Below are positions 9,521-19,059 of a DNA stretch of 64,000 bases, piece after piece (position 1 is the stretch's first letter; each line of letters starts with the position of its first letter). Under the pieces are notes generated by a model. That model was not told the origin of the DNA and did no database searches. It worked only from the letters and a program-made list of their open reading frames with translations. The translations under genes and the position numbers were made by a program. Source of the stretch: Chloroflexi bacterium TSY (GTDB taxonomy: Bacteria > Chloroflexota > Anaerolineae > Caldilineales > Caldilineaceae); NCBI GenBank assembly GCA_019217005.1, contig JAHBNG010000057.1, positions 1-64,000 on the forward strand. The letters are read 5' to 3'.

Positions 9521-9664
9521 ATGGAAATCGGTCAGATGCTTCTGCAGTCTAGTACACTCACAGAACCCCTGCGCATTCAATTGCAGACGTACTATGATAC
9601 ATTAGAACAAAGATGGGTTAGTTGGACGCAGCAATGGTCGCCGCCAGCTTTTGAATTAGCTTGA
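9521..9664 (+). pseudogene. small open frame, probable gene remnant
   Basis: A 47-codon frame from ATG 9521 to TGA 9664 encodes MEIGQMLLQSSTLTEPLRIQ and then a Trp/Gln-rich tail. There is no ribosome site, and it abuts the truncated peptidase gene. It reads like the C-terminal end of a lost protein. I do not recognise it. Confidence 0.25.
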
Positions 9665-9752
9665 GAACGCGTCCCTATCTAACCTTCTCGCATATGAATC
9701 GCTCAACAGCTATCCGCAACGTTCATTGGTTTTCGCTGTTGAAAGATGTAGT

Positions 9753-9971
9753 CTCAGTAGATCCAAATTTCAGGTTTTGAGAGAGAATTCTGGCTAAACA
9801 GTTGACATAAATACAAATTTGCCGGTCGATATCTAGTTTTTGCGTTAGATTTGGGCGATTTTCAGATATGAAATAGGTTGTTTTCTGTAACCGAAATCTG
9901 AATAAATGACTCCAAAATCCCTGCAATCTCGACTGAAAATCGCCAAAAACGCCAAATTTGGATCTACTGAG
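9753..9971. repeat. MITE-like element with 18-bp perfect inverted repeats
   Basis: CTCAGTAGATCCAAATTT (9753-9770) is repeated perfectly in inverted form at 9954-9971. Inside, GGCGATTTTCAG (9854-9865) is inverted at 9933-9944. The 219-bp unit is AT-rich and has no convincing gene, which fits a non-autonomous element. Target duplications could not be recognised. Confidence 0.55.
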
Positions 9972-10134
9972 TCTAGTAAGTGCCAGCAGAGGTTCGTATC
10001 AGGTTTTCCAAGCTGTTTCTCAGAGGTAGTTAACGAATTGAACTGATGTGCTATTTACTGAAAGATGTACTAAGTGGCTGAACCGCATCAAAGAAATGCC
10101 ACCCCTAAGTGATGTGGGTTCAGGGGCGGACAGG

Positions 10135-10317
10135 TTATGATATTCGGGTTAGCGTGAAGACCCGAAATGTACGCGTCGTTTTGCCCTTTTAGGTGGTGAA
10201 GACCGGGTTTCTTGCCGCCATATCGTCGAAAAGACGAGTACGCTCCGGTTCGGAAGCAAGCTTAGCCACAGCCTCAAATATTTCGGTACCCGTTTCTACG
10301 GTGACGTTTGGATGCGC
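10135..10317 (-). pseudogene. C-terminal fragment of an F420-dependent nitroreductase-type gene
   Basis: Read on the minus strand this encodes HPNVTVETGTEIFEAVAKLA and continues nearly identically to the end of the intact gene at 32583-32987. An in-frame TAA replaces the tyrosine codon after NPVFTT. Only about 60 codons remain, so it is a dead partial copy. The DNA also stays very similar to the intact copy, so the duplication is recent. Just beyond it, near 10120-10135, GGGGCGGACAGG resembles the end of the MITE at 19340. Confidence 0.75.
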
Positions 10318-10444
10318 CAGAAGACTACAATTCATTGGAAGAAGAGTTGGCTGCCATCTTCAGAACGGGTTAGAATTATGAAGTGCCTTAGCTCCGCATC
10401 TAGCCAATAATTAGTTTTTCTATCCAAAACATAAGGAAGGCTTC

Positions 10445-11884
10445 ATGACACATAGCAGTGAAATTAAGAGAACCAACAAACTGAATATCCTTGTCTTCCT
10501 TACCGACGATCACGGGAGCTGGGCCAATGGCTGCTACGGCGACCGCAATGTAAATACACCGTCGATAGACTATCTAGCAGCAACAGGCGCACGCTTTGAA
10601 AATGCCTTTACGCCCTGTCCTGTATGTTCCCCAGCAAGAGCATCATTTTGGACTGGAAAGATTCCGTCTGCACACGGAATACATGACCATATTGGTGATT
10701 CTGAGCATCCTGGCATTACTGGACAGAAGACGTTAGCGCAATGCCTGAAAGAAGCTGGCTATTATACTGGACTCAGCGGAAAGTGGCATGGACATGCTTA
10801 CGGCCAGAATCCACAACCAGGGTTCGATTTCTGGTTTAGCCAATGGTTTGGTACAAATGCAAAATTTGGTCCGCAGCCTTTTCGTCGAAACGGCGAACGT
10901 GAAGAGTATCACGGTCATCAATCTCCTCTTATTGCTGATTCAGCGATACAATTTCTTCATGAGCATAAACATTCAGATTCCTCTGCGCCATTCTTTCTAT
11001 TTGTCGGATTCACTGACACACACTCACCATTCTCTACACTTCCTGAACGACTTGTGCAGAAGTATCGCAACACGTCACTGAATGCCATCGAGAATGAACC
11101 CTTCTCGTCCATTCATGGCGAGGATGTAACCGCATCGCCAAATGATGAGGCTGGCTGGCGAGAACAGCTTGCCCAATACTATGCGTCTGTCGAGTTAATT
11201 GATGAACAAGTCGGACGTGTTCTCGATGTACTTGAAGGCATGGGTGAACTCGATAACACGGTAGTAGTATACACCTCTGATCATGGGCACATGAACGGCC
11301 AACATGGATTACTGACGAAGGGTAACGCAACAATACCGCAGAATTTCCTGGAAGAATCGATTCGTGTTCCACTCGTAGTACGCCATCCCCATTCCACAAC
11401 GCGTGGTCAGACGTTTAACTTTATGGTTGATCACACAGACTTGTACGCCACCTTAAGAGAGACTGTCGGTATGGAGCCAAGGCCAGAACTTCCAGGTGTG
11501 TCCTATCTTCCGTTCTTGAAATCGTCAGAAGAAAGTTCTGCAATCTCTTGGCGAAGTAACCAGTTTTGTGAGTATGGAAATGCCAGAATGATACGTACCG
11601 ATGAGGGATTTAAGTTGATCCGTCGCTACCCAGGGCCAAACGGTCACTTTCAAGATGAATTCTACAATCTCCAAATCGACCCGCAGGAGCGCCAGAACTC
11701 TATCGCTGATCCTGAATATGCTTCGTTGGTCAACCAGTTGGACGGTGAAATGGATTCGTTCTTCAACACATTCGAAAGCAGCGATTGCTCAGGGAGAAAT
11801 ATAGCAAGGCTGAGATCATGGAATGTTATTGAGCCGTGGCGCAGAGAATGGAACGGAGACTTGGATCATATTTTGGTTGGTTGA
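10445..11884 (+). CDS. formylglycine-dependent sulfatase
   Basis: This 479-residue alkaline-phosphatase-superfamily sulfatase starts at ATG 10445 after GGAAGG. The Cys-type maturation motif is CSPAR (Cys61-Arg65), where the cysteine is converted to formylglycine. Metal-binding aspartates are at residues 21-22 (LTDDHG), and the distal YTSDHGHMNGQHG segment supplies the remaining Asp and His. No signal peptide is evident, so it may act in the cytoplasm. It would release sulfate from an organic sulfate ester; a sulfated glycan fragment is the likeliest substrate, given the importers nearby, but this is not shown. The stop is followed directly by IS66 remnant sequence on the other strand. Confidence 0.9.
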   Translation: MTHSSEIKRTNKLNILVFLTDDHGSWANGCYGDRNVNTPSIDYLAATGARFENAFTPCPVCSPARASFWTGKIPSAHGIHDHIGDSEHPGITGQKTLAQCLKEAGYYTGLSGKWHGHAYGQNPQPGFDFWFSQWFGTNAKFGPQPFRRNGEREEYHGHQSPLIADSAIQFLHEHKHSDSSAPFFLFVGFTDTHSPFSTLPERLVQKYRNTSLNAIENEPFSSIHGEDVTASPNDEAGWREQLAQYYASVELIDEQVGRVLDVLEGMGELDNTVVVYTSDHGHMNGQHGLLTKGNATIPQNFLEESIRVPLVVRHPHSTTRGQTFNFMVDHTDLYATLRETVGMEPRPELPGVSYLPFLKSSEESSAISWRSNQFCEYGNARMIRTDEGFKLIRRYPGPNGHFQDEFYNLQIDPQERQNSIADPEYASLVNQLDGEMDSFFNTFESSDCSGRNIARLRSWNVIEPWRREWNGDLDHILVG

Positions 11885-12357
11885 CGAGAGAAAACATGTT
11901 TGTTTGTAATCGTTCACAGGTTGTGCACAGACGAGTTAACGGGAATCAAAGCAGGAGGTTTGGAATGAGAGTTTGCGGTCTGACAAACCTCAACTAAATA
12001 GTCGAGGACATTCCGTTGTTGAAGTTTCAAGGATGCAACAACAGTCATAAGGCGTTCGACGAAGTGACTCCCACATTTGCTCTGAGTGCCAAAAGAAGAC
12101 TTGCGCCAAAGTACAGCAGGACGGATTTGTTGCTCAGCGAAATTGTTGGTTGGAACAACACCATCATGGTCGATAAAAGCCCAAAGAGCCTCTTCACGTT
12201 TGAGAATATCTCGGCAAGTGCCAGCCGTTTTCTTATGGCTGCCCTCAGCACCAAGCCGGAGAAGTTGACTGACTTTGGTGCGAAGAGGTTGGCACAGGCG
12301 TTGAAGTTCGGTGCGCGTAATCTGGCCCTTCAGGAAAGAATGCCAAAAGGTAAAAAT

Positions 12358-13860
12358 CTTTACTTTCTGGTAAAGGCTTGAGTGACAAAGGGCAAACCGA
12401 AAGGGGCGGAAAAAAGAATCCACCCTGAAAAAACGGGATAAAATGTAAAAATAGTGCTCGGCTAGTTTAAGCAGCGGCATTGAGGCGGCGATGAGCGAGA
12501 ACGCCTTTAGGGAAATGGTGTGAAACCGAGGCCTTTTTCCGAAAGTCAGGGTCGAGTTGGTCGGGAGTTGGAAAAAGAGCACTCGAGAGAACGCGGCGCA
12601 GCCTGCCGGGAGTGGCTTGAGGCTCTCGATCCCAGTAGCCAGTCGGTATGGGAGGAAGAGAAGCGGCTAAATGGGAAAGAAGATTGCCAGCCAGCAGCCC
12701 CAGTTCAGGTAAGCGGAAGCAAGCCTCATCGGCATGAACAAATTGACGATGTAAGCCAATCATCTGCTTGGAAGCCAAGGGGGGATGTTCAACAGGCCAG
12801 CGCTCCAGAGAGAAAAGATAAATGGTTTCAGCTTGTAAAGCCATGACGGTCGCCAGAACCAAAGGTGTGTGATAAGCAGGATCCTGAAAGACGTAAATCG
12901 AATAGGTGCGGTTGGCTGTATCCACCTTGGTTGTCCTGGGGACGAGATTGTGCCATGCTTGATAGCGAATCAGGCGACCACTATAGACAAATTGACCAAA
13001 CGAGTCTGGAGTTGTGGCCTCGAGTCGCTTTCCCTATAGCATCGAGAGAGCGGACGCACAATATCACCATATTCGGGTGGTCTGCCTTTTTCCTTACGTT
13101 CGGGTAACTCATTGCGGCGCTCTGTGCAGTTAATCGCTTCCCGAAGGACAAATCGGTCGACGTCGCTTTCTAGCATTTCTCTGATTGTAAACCCGGCATC
13201 GACCACCGCCACTTCGTCTGACTCCAGTGATTTCTTGGTCTCTTTCAGCAGCTTTTTCCGAAACTCACTTTCCTTTGTGCCTACCTCGCATCTCATGATT
13301 GCCTTGAGCAGTGGCACTCGTTTCCCGCCTATCTCCCCCGAGCTTATCATCACTCCAAAGATGAGCGCGGGCAATGCCCGACGAGCCGTTGAGTTATAGA
13401 GTCGGTTCACTTTCCCTTGCAGCTTCGGTCGCCAGAACCCTGTGATATCTATGCTTTTCACTCGGTATCCTTCTAACTTTTTTGCCTCCCATTCCCCTTT
13501 CCACTCCACTTCTTCTTGCCACGATGAGAGCAGGCTTGCAATATCCCATGATCCATATCGAAAGCTCCACCAGCTTCTTCGGATCTCCTCATCTTCAAAC
13601 CCGCTTTCACTCAATCCACTATGGATTGCTCCTCGACTTTTCAGAAACGACCCATTCATCATCGCCCACATCAGACGCATTACATTTACGTTTGTTCCCA
13701 CCGGCGTTACTTGCAATACATTCATCAGTACTGCTATAGTTATTTCTGGCGCGGTTAGCATTCCTTCCTCCTTTTTGGGTTCTCTACCTTTAGGATGAAA
13801 CGCTAACCGCTTTTTGTCACATTTCTCACCTCATCTCTTTTCTTTTACCAGAAAGTAAAG
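12358..13860 (-). mobile_element. 1503-bp insertion sequence inside IS66 remnant
   Basis: The ends are inverted repeats: CTTTACTTTCTGGTAAAGG at 12358-12376, and its complement with one difference at 13842-13860. The element is flanked by direct AAAAT copies (12353-12357 and 13861-13865), giving a 5-bp target duplication. It carries one DDE transposase gene on the minus strand. The precise target repair of the IS66 frame confirms the boundaries. Confidence 0.85.
12467..13761 (-). pseudogene. DDE transposase of the 12358-13860 IS, frameshifted
   Basis: The N-terminal frame (13761 to about 13040) contains SIDITGFWRPKLQGK and DEVAVVDAGFTIREM, which supply two likely catalytic aspartates. The C-terminal frame (about 13035 to 12467) begins GKRLEATTPDSFGQFVYSGR and contains SLERWPVEHPPL, with the probable catalytic glutamate. 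A shift near 13040 separates them. Joined, it has about 430 residues and resembles IS4/IS701-superfamily transposases, though I cannot place it in a named family. The shift may be inactivating, a sequencing error, or programmed. Confidence 0.65.
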
Positions 13861-14056
13861 AAAATGAGTTTTTGTTGTTCAAGTAGTTGTTCACCAAGTT
13901 GGGCAGAGGGTCCATCTCGTTCGGCAAATGCCTGAAAGTCTTCAGTAGTTCACGATTTGGTGTGAACCGTAAGAGTTGACGTTTTCAGAAGTCCTGTTTA
14001 GTGGTTGAATGGAGTTCGCTAAAATCACCGTTCAACAGACCAAACAGGACAAAATC

Positions 14057-14660
14057 ATGATACCGCAATCGGAACTGAGCGCCCAGGATATACGAGAGAC
14101 CATGCAATCAGTTAGCCAAGAGCACCTGCCGCTTGAAGCGAGTGGCTACATCTGCACGAGCGAAATGCTCTACGATGTGCTGATGAAGGCAGCCAGCGAG
14201 AACATCAGCATAGATGCGGCCTGTCGTGATCTAGAGCAGAGCGCTAGCGGCAACCGAATCCGAGAATTGCTGAATGAGCAGTTGGATGTCGAACAACTTC
14301 GCCAGCATGAACGACATATCAACGAGGCATTGGCCGCTCGCTTGCCGCAGCAGATACTGTCAGATTCTGTGGAAGCAGCCATCGACGAACATGATGAACC
14401 GTGCTACGCCAAGACCGACGAACTGAGAGCGTACACCTGTGGCAGTAAGCCCAAGGCAGGGACGAGTCGCTTCTTGCGCATCATCAGCCTCTATGTCATC
14501 TATCGACAGATGCGGCTTACCTTGGCGGTGGCCTTTGTACACCCGGAAGACCCCTCTGTTGCGGTCGTTCAGCGTCTTCTCCAATGTGCAGAACGCCTCA
14601 ACGTCCAAACCGATGTACTCTACATGGACCGTGGTTTCTGTTCAGGAGCCGTCATCTGCT
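14057..14660 (+). pseudogene. ISH3-like transposase, 3' truncated
   Basis: From ATG 14057 the frame encodes MIPQSELSAQDIRETMQSVS and a helical N-terminal region, then the start of a DDE core (AAIDEHDEPCYAKTDELRAY, and DVLYMDRGFCSGAVICYL near the end). It resembles ISH3-type transposases found in Chloroflexota. At about 14660 it runs directly into the interior of a sugar permease gene in another frame, so the C-terminal half with the last catalytic acid is lost. Confidence 0.6.
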
Positions 14661-15479
14661 ATCTATTATCCACCTATACTCGGCCTACTGCGTGCCTTCT
14701 ATCGTTGGCGCCCTGGGGTGCCCGCTACGTTCGTCGGTTTGGAAAACTTTGTTACCTATTTTACCTATGCCGAGACTCCCCACGAACTGATCAATATTAT
14801 TAAACTCTTGGGGTTTGGCTTGTTCTCTGGCATCGTCGTGCCTTTTGTGATGGCTGAACTCATCTTTTTTGTCCGTTCGCACGCTGCCAAGGAACTGTAC
14901 CGCCTACTGGTCATCATCCCCATGTTGGTACCTGGCATTGTAACGGTTTTACTATGGCAGAAGTTGTATGACCCCTATCTCGGCCCGATCAATAATCTTC
15001 TGCGAGCCCTGAACTACGACAATCTGGCCCTTAACTGGCTTGGCGAACCTGCCACCGCTATTTATGCCATTATGTTTGTTGGGTTTCCCTGGGTTTGGGG
15101 TGTGGGAACGCTGATCTATTTGAGTGGACTGGGGCAGATTTCGAGTTCCGTGTATGAAGCCGCAGCCCTGGATGGCTGTACGGGTATTAGACGTGTGCTA
15201 CGCATCGACCTCCCTTTGGTTCTTGGGCAGGTGCGATTATTGGCTATCCTGGCCATTATTAATGCCATCACCGCATTCCAAAATATCTTGGTTCTAACCG
15301 ATGGCGGCCCTGGTTTCGCCACGATGGTACCGGGTCTGACGATGTTTCACTCAGCCTTTCGGGCTCAACAATTTGGCTACTCCTCAGCCATCGGCCTCAT
15401 GTTGTTTTTAATTGCCCTATCTGGAACGCTCATCATCAACCGCAGCATTCGTCCCACCAATGAAGAACTCACCCGCTGA
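14661..15479 (+). pseudogene. sugar ABC transporter permease (MalF type), 5' truncated
   Basis: About 272 codons, beginning IYYPPILGLLRAFYRWRPGV, match a binding-protein-dependent permease from just inside its first membrane helix to the end (SIRPTNEELTR). The coupling loop VYEAAALDGCTGIRRVLRIDLPL is intact. The first 20-30 residues and the ribosome site are replaced by transposase DNA, so translation could only start inside the transposase fragment. The partner permease follows 29 bases later. Before the rearrangement this was the first permease of a second sugar importer. Confidence 0.8.
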
Positions 15480-15508
15480 CCACATCTGATTTCTGTTAGG
15501 AGTATGTT

Positions 15509-16375
15509 ATGTCAATTGAATATCAGGATAAGAATAATCGGCGTCGATTGGGGGTTGCTCAGTTGGGGCTGCACGTCATCATATTTGTTCTTTTGGTCCT
15601 CTCTCTGATTCCCACCTTTATTATGATCAACCTGTCTTTCAAGAATGGTCTCCAATATCGCTGGGAACGGTGGATCGTGAGCTTCCCTTTGCGAGGCCGC
15701 AACTACAGTGCAGCCTGGGAGGTCATTGATGCCTATATGTGGAATACGGTGTTTGTGGCAACAGTGGGTCTGGCGGGCGTCCTCATACTGTCGCTGATTG
15801 GTGGCTATGTATTCGCTCGCATGCGCTTTCCGCTACGCGAGCCGCTTTACTATGCCATCATCTCCCTGTTAATGGTGCCGTGGGTTCTTTCTTTTATCCC
15901 AGCTTATATGCTCTATAACAATCTTGGTCTGCTTAATACCAGGTGGGCCTTAATCATCCCAAATATTGCGGGTGGGCCAATTTTCGGTATTTTTTTAATG
16001 CGGGCATTCATCACCGGCATCCCTGAGGAACTCTATGAATCGGCCCGTTGCGATGGGGCTGGTGTCTGGCCGCTGATATGGCATATTACGTTTCCCTTAA
16101 GCTTACCCGGCCTGGCAACCCTCGCCGTTCTCAATTTTGTAGCCGAATGGAATTCCTTTCTCTGGCCATTGGTGACGATCAGCGACGCGGACAAGCAGGT
16201 CATCTCTGTAGGTCTCTTTCGGCTGTCCAGAACCACGAATGACGCGGTCAATTTTGGGGCTGGCGGGCCACTCTTTGCTGGCTATGTACTCGCATCACTC
16301 CCGCTGGTGATTCTCTTTATTGCGCTGGGCAAGTTCTATTTGGAAGGGCTGGTTGAGTCAGGCATTAAGGTGTAG
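15509..16375 (+). CDS. sugar ABC transporter permease (MalG type)
   Basis: This 288-residue inner-membrane permease starts at ATG 15509 after TTAGGAGTATGTT. It has an N-terminal helix (HVIIFVLLVLSLIPTFIM), the usual amphipathic periplasmic region, and the coupling loop LYESARCDGAGVWPLIWHITFPL. The end (FYLEGLVESGIKV) is typical. It is intact, but its partner permease upstream has lost its start, and no binding protein is adjacent, so the importer is probably not functional as encoded here. Confidence 0.9.
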   Translation: MSIEYQDKNNRRRLGVAQLGLHVIIFVLLVLSLIPTFIMINLSFKNGLQYRWERWIVSFPLRGRNYSAAWEVIDAYMWNTVFVATVGLAGVLILSLIGGYVFARMRFPLREPLYYAIISLLMVPWVLSFIPAYMLYNNLGLLNTRWALIIPNIAGGPIFGIFLMRAFITGIPEELYESARCDGAGVWPLIWHITFPLSLPGLATLAVLNFVAEWNSFLWPLVTISDADKQVISVGLFRLSRTTNDAVNFGAGGPLFAGYVLASLPLVILFIALGKFYLEGLVESGIKV

Positions 16376-16408
16376 TGTCCTACCAAATTTATTTATGATA
16401 GGAATATT

Positions 16409-16750
16409 ATGACTCCAAAAACGGCTTTGGAAAAACGAGAGCAAATGCTCCGCGACGGCTACTGTGTGATTGACGACATCTTGACCGATGAATTCCTACA
16501 AGAACTCAACGATGAATCAGAACGATTGATCGCGGGGCACGTACCGCCGCCTGACGTGCGGTATCAAGGTCAGCATGTGAATGTACATCGCTCAGAAAAT
16601 GAGGTTATTCATCGCCTGTTAGATTGGGCACCAACCCGCCAAGCCTTGGAAGAATTGGGGTTTGGCGATTTCGAGGCGATGGGTGGCATTATCATTCTGA
16701 CGAAAGACCCAGGGGAGCCGGCCCTTTACTGGCATCAGGATTGGATGCAA
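16409..16750 (+). pseudogene. PhyH-family oxygenase, N-terminal fragment
   Basis: From ATG 16409 the frame encodes the N-terminal 114 residues of a phytanoyl-CoA dioxygenase family protein, ending just after the iron-ligand pair in LYWHQDWMQ. The distal histidine and the arginine are absent. The sequence then changes to an unrelated reading frame near 16750. It lies 33 bases after the permease gene, as in an operon, so the intact locus resembled the importer-SDR-PhyH cluster at 3-7 kb. Confidence 0.75.
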
Positions 16751-16757
16751 TCGTATC

Positions 16758-17165
16758 ATGAGCTATCAAGTGTCATTCCCAAACAAACAGATCCTAACGC
16801 TGCCACCAAAGACTGCGGCGGCGATTGCCGAGTCCAAAGCAGCGTATGAAGCGCCATTGTGGATCTATCGGGCGGAACGTGTGCTAAAGCTGGGGAGCCA
16901 TCAATGGATATTCCCCACAGATGTAGCAACCGCCTATTCGCTCTATACTGCCTACCCAAACGGCATCATCGCCACAGCCTGGAAGCTCTTTAATCGAGGC
17001 TGGAACAGCGCGGCCGAAGCATATTTAGTCGATACAGACCGCTATCCCACCCATCCTCGTCATTTCGGGGAAAATGTGATGATGATGGGGTTCTTGATAA
17101 ATGGCATCCACCGGGCCAACTTCGCAGAGGCGACCCAGGAAGGCACGGATTTTCCGCGCGCCTTG
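16758..17165 (+). pseudogene. unrecognised gene fragment
   Basis: An open frame encodes LTLPPKTAAAIAESKAAYEA and then a Trp/Tyr-rich segment (about residues 33-125, including SHQWIFPTDVATAYSLY). It has the composition of a real soluble enzyme domain but no family I recognise. Both ends abut other broken genes (PhyH at 16750, mandelate racemase at 17166), so it is an internal fragment. The longer open frame that continues to 17243 runs into antisense racemase DNA. Confidence 0.4.
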
Positions 17166-17862
17166 CTAGCCCCCGTAGCCTTCGACGACATGGGCGCTCA
17201 TGTACTCCTTGTCCAGTTCGATGCCCAGACCGGGTCGGTCTGACAGATAGATCTTGTCCCCTCGGATGTCGAGGGGGTGGTCGATAAAGACATCGTAGGC
17301 ATTCAGTTTCGCCCTACTGGTTTCGACGCGGTAGTGGTTGGGCACCGACGCCATCACGTGCGCACCGGCCAGAATGTTGATCGGACCGCCGGCGTCGTGG
17401 GGGGAAATGGGTATGTAGTACGCCTCGGCCATCGTGGCGATCTTCTTCATTTCGGAGATGCCGCCGGTCCAGGTCACGTCTGGCATGATGAAGTCGGCCA
17501 GTTCGTTTTCGAGAATCGGCACGAATTCCCAGCGCGTGTGCAGTCGCTCGCCGACGCAGATCGGCACACCAACGTTCTCGCGAACCTGCCGGAGCGCGTG
17601 GTGGCTTTCCACCGGCACCGGTTCCTCGAACCAGAAAATGTTGTACGGCTCGAGCGCTTTGGCCAGGCGGATGGCTGTGGGTACATCGAATCGACCGTGG
17701 CAGTCGATCAGAACCTCGATATCGGGGCCGACCGCTTCGCGAATCGCTGCGATGCGCGCCACACCAAGGTTCTCAGCCTCGGGGCTCAGTTTGCCGCTTA
17801 AATAGCCATTCGACTCCTCTTCGTGCTTGGGCTGCCAGAGATCGAGTTTCAGTGCTTTTTGA
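17166..17862 (-). pseudogene. enolase-superfamily dehydratase, C-terminal duplicate fragment
   Basis: From about 17862 to the stop at 17166, this minus-strand segment encodes the last 230 residues of a mandelate-racemase-like enzyme, nearly identical to the gene at 19232-20633. Visible ligands include LIDCHGRFD, WFEEPVP, CVGERLHTR and the histidine of ISPHDAGG. Unlike the longer copy, its 3' end has no MITE and runs straight through HPLDIRGDKIYLSDRPG. The 5' third is missing, replaced by an oppositely oriented fragment at 17860. Confidence 0.8.
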
Positions 17863-18185
17863 ACTGGCCGGTGACGCCCGCCGAGTTGCAACTCATGGTC
17901 GAGCAAGCCTACCAGATTCGCGAGGCCGTGCGGCCAGACATGGACTTGGCCATCGACCTGCACGGACGCTACAACGCCACTGCCGGGGCAAAACTAGCCC
18001 ACGCGCTGGAACCGCTCAACCTGATATGGCTCGAAGAGTCGGTGCCTCCCGAGAACATCGACGCCATGGCCGAGATCTACTACATCTCCTTTGCTCCGCA
18101 CAACAACAGCAGCGCCCTAAGCACCGTGGCCGACGCCCATGTCTGTACGGCCAACGGGGAAGGGGCCGATCCGTTGTGGCAATGA
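17860..18185 (+). pseudogene. second enolase-superfamily fragment, internally deleted
   Basis: On the plus strand the frame encodes WPVTPAELQLMVEQAYQIRE and IDLHGRYNA...IWLEESVPPENIDAM, then jumps to AEIYYISFAPHNNSSALSTV. Compared with full-length relatives, about 90 residues between the second and last ligand regions are deleted. It differs in sequence from the neighbouring minus-strand fragment, so two different dehydratase genes were joined head to head here. Confidence 0.7.
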
Positions 18186-18421
18186 AAAATCTCGGGCACA
18201 CTGTTGTTAGGTAACTTGAATCCGAGTGGGCTATTGATCTGGGCGAAAGAGAATAGCTTTTCTAAACTGGGTAGAGTCTGCTCAGTTTTTCTGTTATAAT
18301 GAAGCGACATAAAACACGCTGTTTCTGATCTAGCGATTTGTGCTAAGGGGGGATTACGATGCTTCAATCCCTCAGCTTGGTTAATGAGGGTACTCGGACA
18401 GTTTCAATTCAGGAGTGAGTT

Positions 18422-18727
18422 ATGGCAGTCGTTATTGATCGATATATTGAACAGGATAAGAATATCCGCGGCGGCAAGCCGCATATTGTTGATACACGTA
18501 TTACAGTATCTGACATTGTTACTTGGCATTTGCGGATGGGGCAGTCCTTGGAGGAGGTGGCTGTACAATACTCAATATCACTTGCCGCTGTGCATGGTGC
18601 TATGTCCTACTATTATGATCACAAAAGCGAAATTGATGCACAGATTGATGCTAGCTACAATTTCTATGTGACGAATAAAAAGGCAACGCCATCATTAGTT
18701 CAGCAAAAGCTGCATAACCTCCAATGA
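18422..18727 (+). CDS. DUF433 antitoxin-type protein
   Basis: This 101-residue protein begins MAVVIDRYIEQDKNIRGGKP and has the DUF433 signature: a GGKPHI..TRITV segment, then a helix-turn-helix-like region (SLEEVAVQYSISLAAVHGAM). ATG 18422 follows AGGAGTGAGTT. The stop overlaps the next start (ATGA at 18724-18727), which indicates translational coupling. DUF433 proteins are commonly encoded directly before DUF5615 nucleases and are thought to be DNA-binding antitoxins. The two genes read as one module between dehydratase remnants. Confidence 0.85.
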   Translation: MAVVIDRYIEQDKNIRGGKPHIVDTRITVSDIVTWHLRMGQSLEEVAVQYSISLAAVHGAMSYYYDHKSEIDAQIDASYNFYVTNKKATPSLVQQKLHNLQ

Positions 18728-19059
18728 ACAATCGAATTCGTTTCCACTTGGATGAAAATGTAAATCCCGTTATCGCAAAAGCCTTACGGCAATATGGGAT
18801 AGACGTCACCACCAGTACCGAGGCTGAAGTTCTATCCAAGGGTGATGAAGAACAGCTGGAATTTGCTCTCAAAGAGAACCACGTTATCGTCACCCATGAC
18901 GATGATTTCCTGCGAATGGCTAGTCAGGGTAATGAACATCCAGGTATCGCATATTGCCATTTAGAAGCACGCTCTATCGGTGAGATTATCCGTGCTTTGC
19001 AGTTGATCTATGAAGTGCTATTGCCTCACGAGATTTTTGGTCAAATTGAATACCTTTAG
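18724..19059 (+). CDS. DUF5615 PIN-like nuclease (toxin-type)
   Basis: The 111-residue product has the PIN-like DUF5615 pattern: an early acidic pair in FHLDENV (near residues 6-12), THDDDFLRMA in the middle, and a hydrophobic C-terminal half. These acids would bind metal in an RNase active site. Its start overlaps the stop of the DUF433 gene, the usual antitoxin-toxin arrangement. The complete length and intact acids suggest it is functional. The assignment as a toxin rests on the family and gene order. Confidence 0.83.
   Translation: MNNRIRFHLDENVNPVIAKALRQYGIDVTTSTEAEVLSKGDEEQLEFALKENHVIVTHDDDFLRMASQGNEHPGIAYCHLEARSIGEIIRALQLIYEVLLPHEIFGQIEYL

Larger units (their letters stand above)
11914..13955 (-). 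pseudogene. IS66-family transposase remnant split by another IS
   Basis: Two blocks on the minus strand belong to one IS66 transposase gene. The upstream block (about 13955-13866) reads TEDFQAFAERDGPSAQLGEQ onward. The downstream block (12352-11914) reads FTFWHSFLKGQITRTELQRL and then the conserved KREEALWAFIDHDGVVPTNN region with the family's EQQIRPAVLWRK segment. Between them sits the IS at 12358-13860. Removing it with one copy of its AAAAT duplication restores the frame exactly. The gene is also cut at its own 5' side near 13955, where another transposon sequence begins, so it was already a partial copy. Confidence 0.8.

Noticed and set aside
10193..10381. Plus-strand 62-codon frame upstream of the sulfatase
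   Set aside because: The minus strand at this place encodes a recognisable remnant of the F420-type protein, so the plus-strand frame is spurious.
17277..17801. 174-codon plus-strand open frame across the dehydratase fragment
   Set aside because: It is antisense to a clear enolase-superfamily frame, and the same antisense frame recurs opposite the second copy at 19550-20080, as expected for a shadow.
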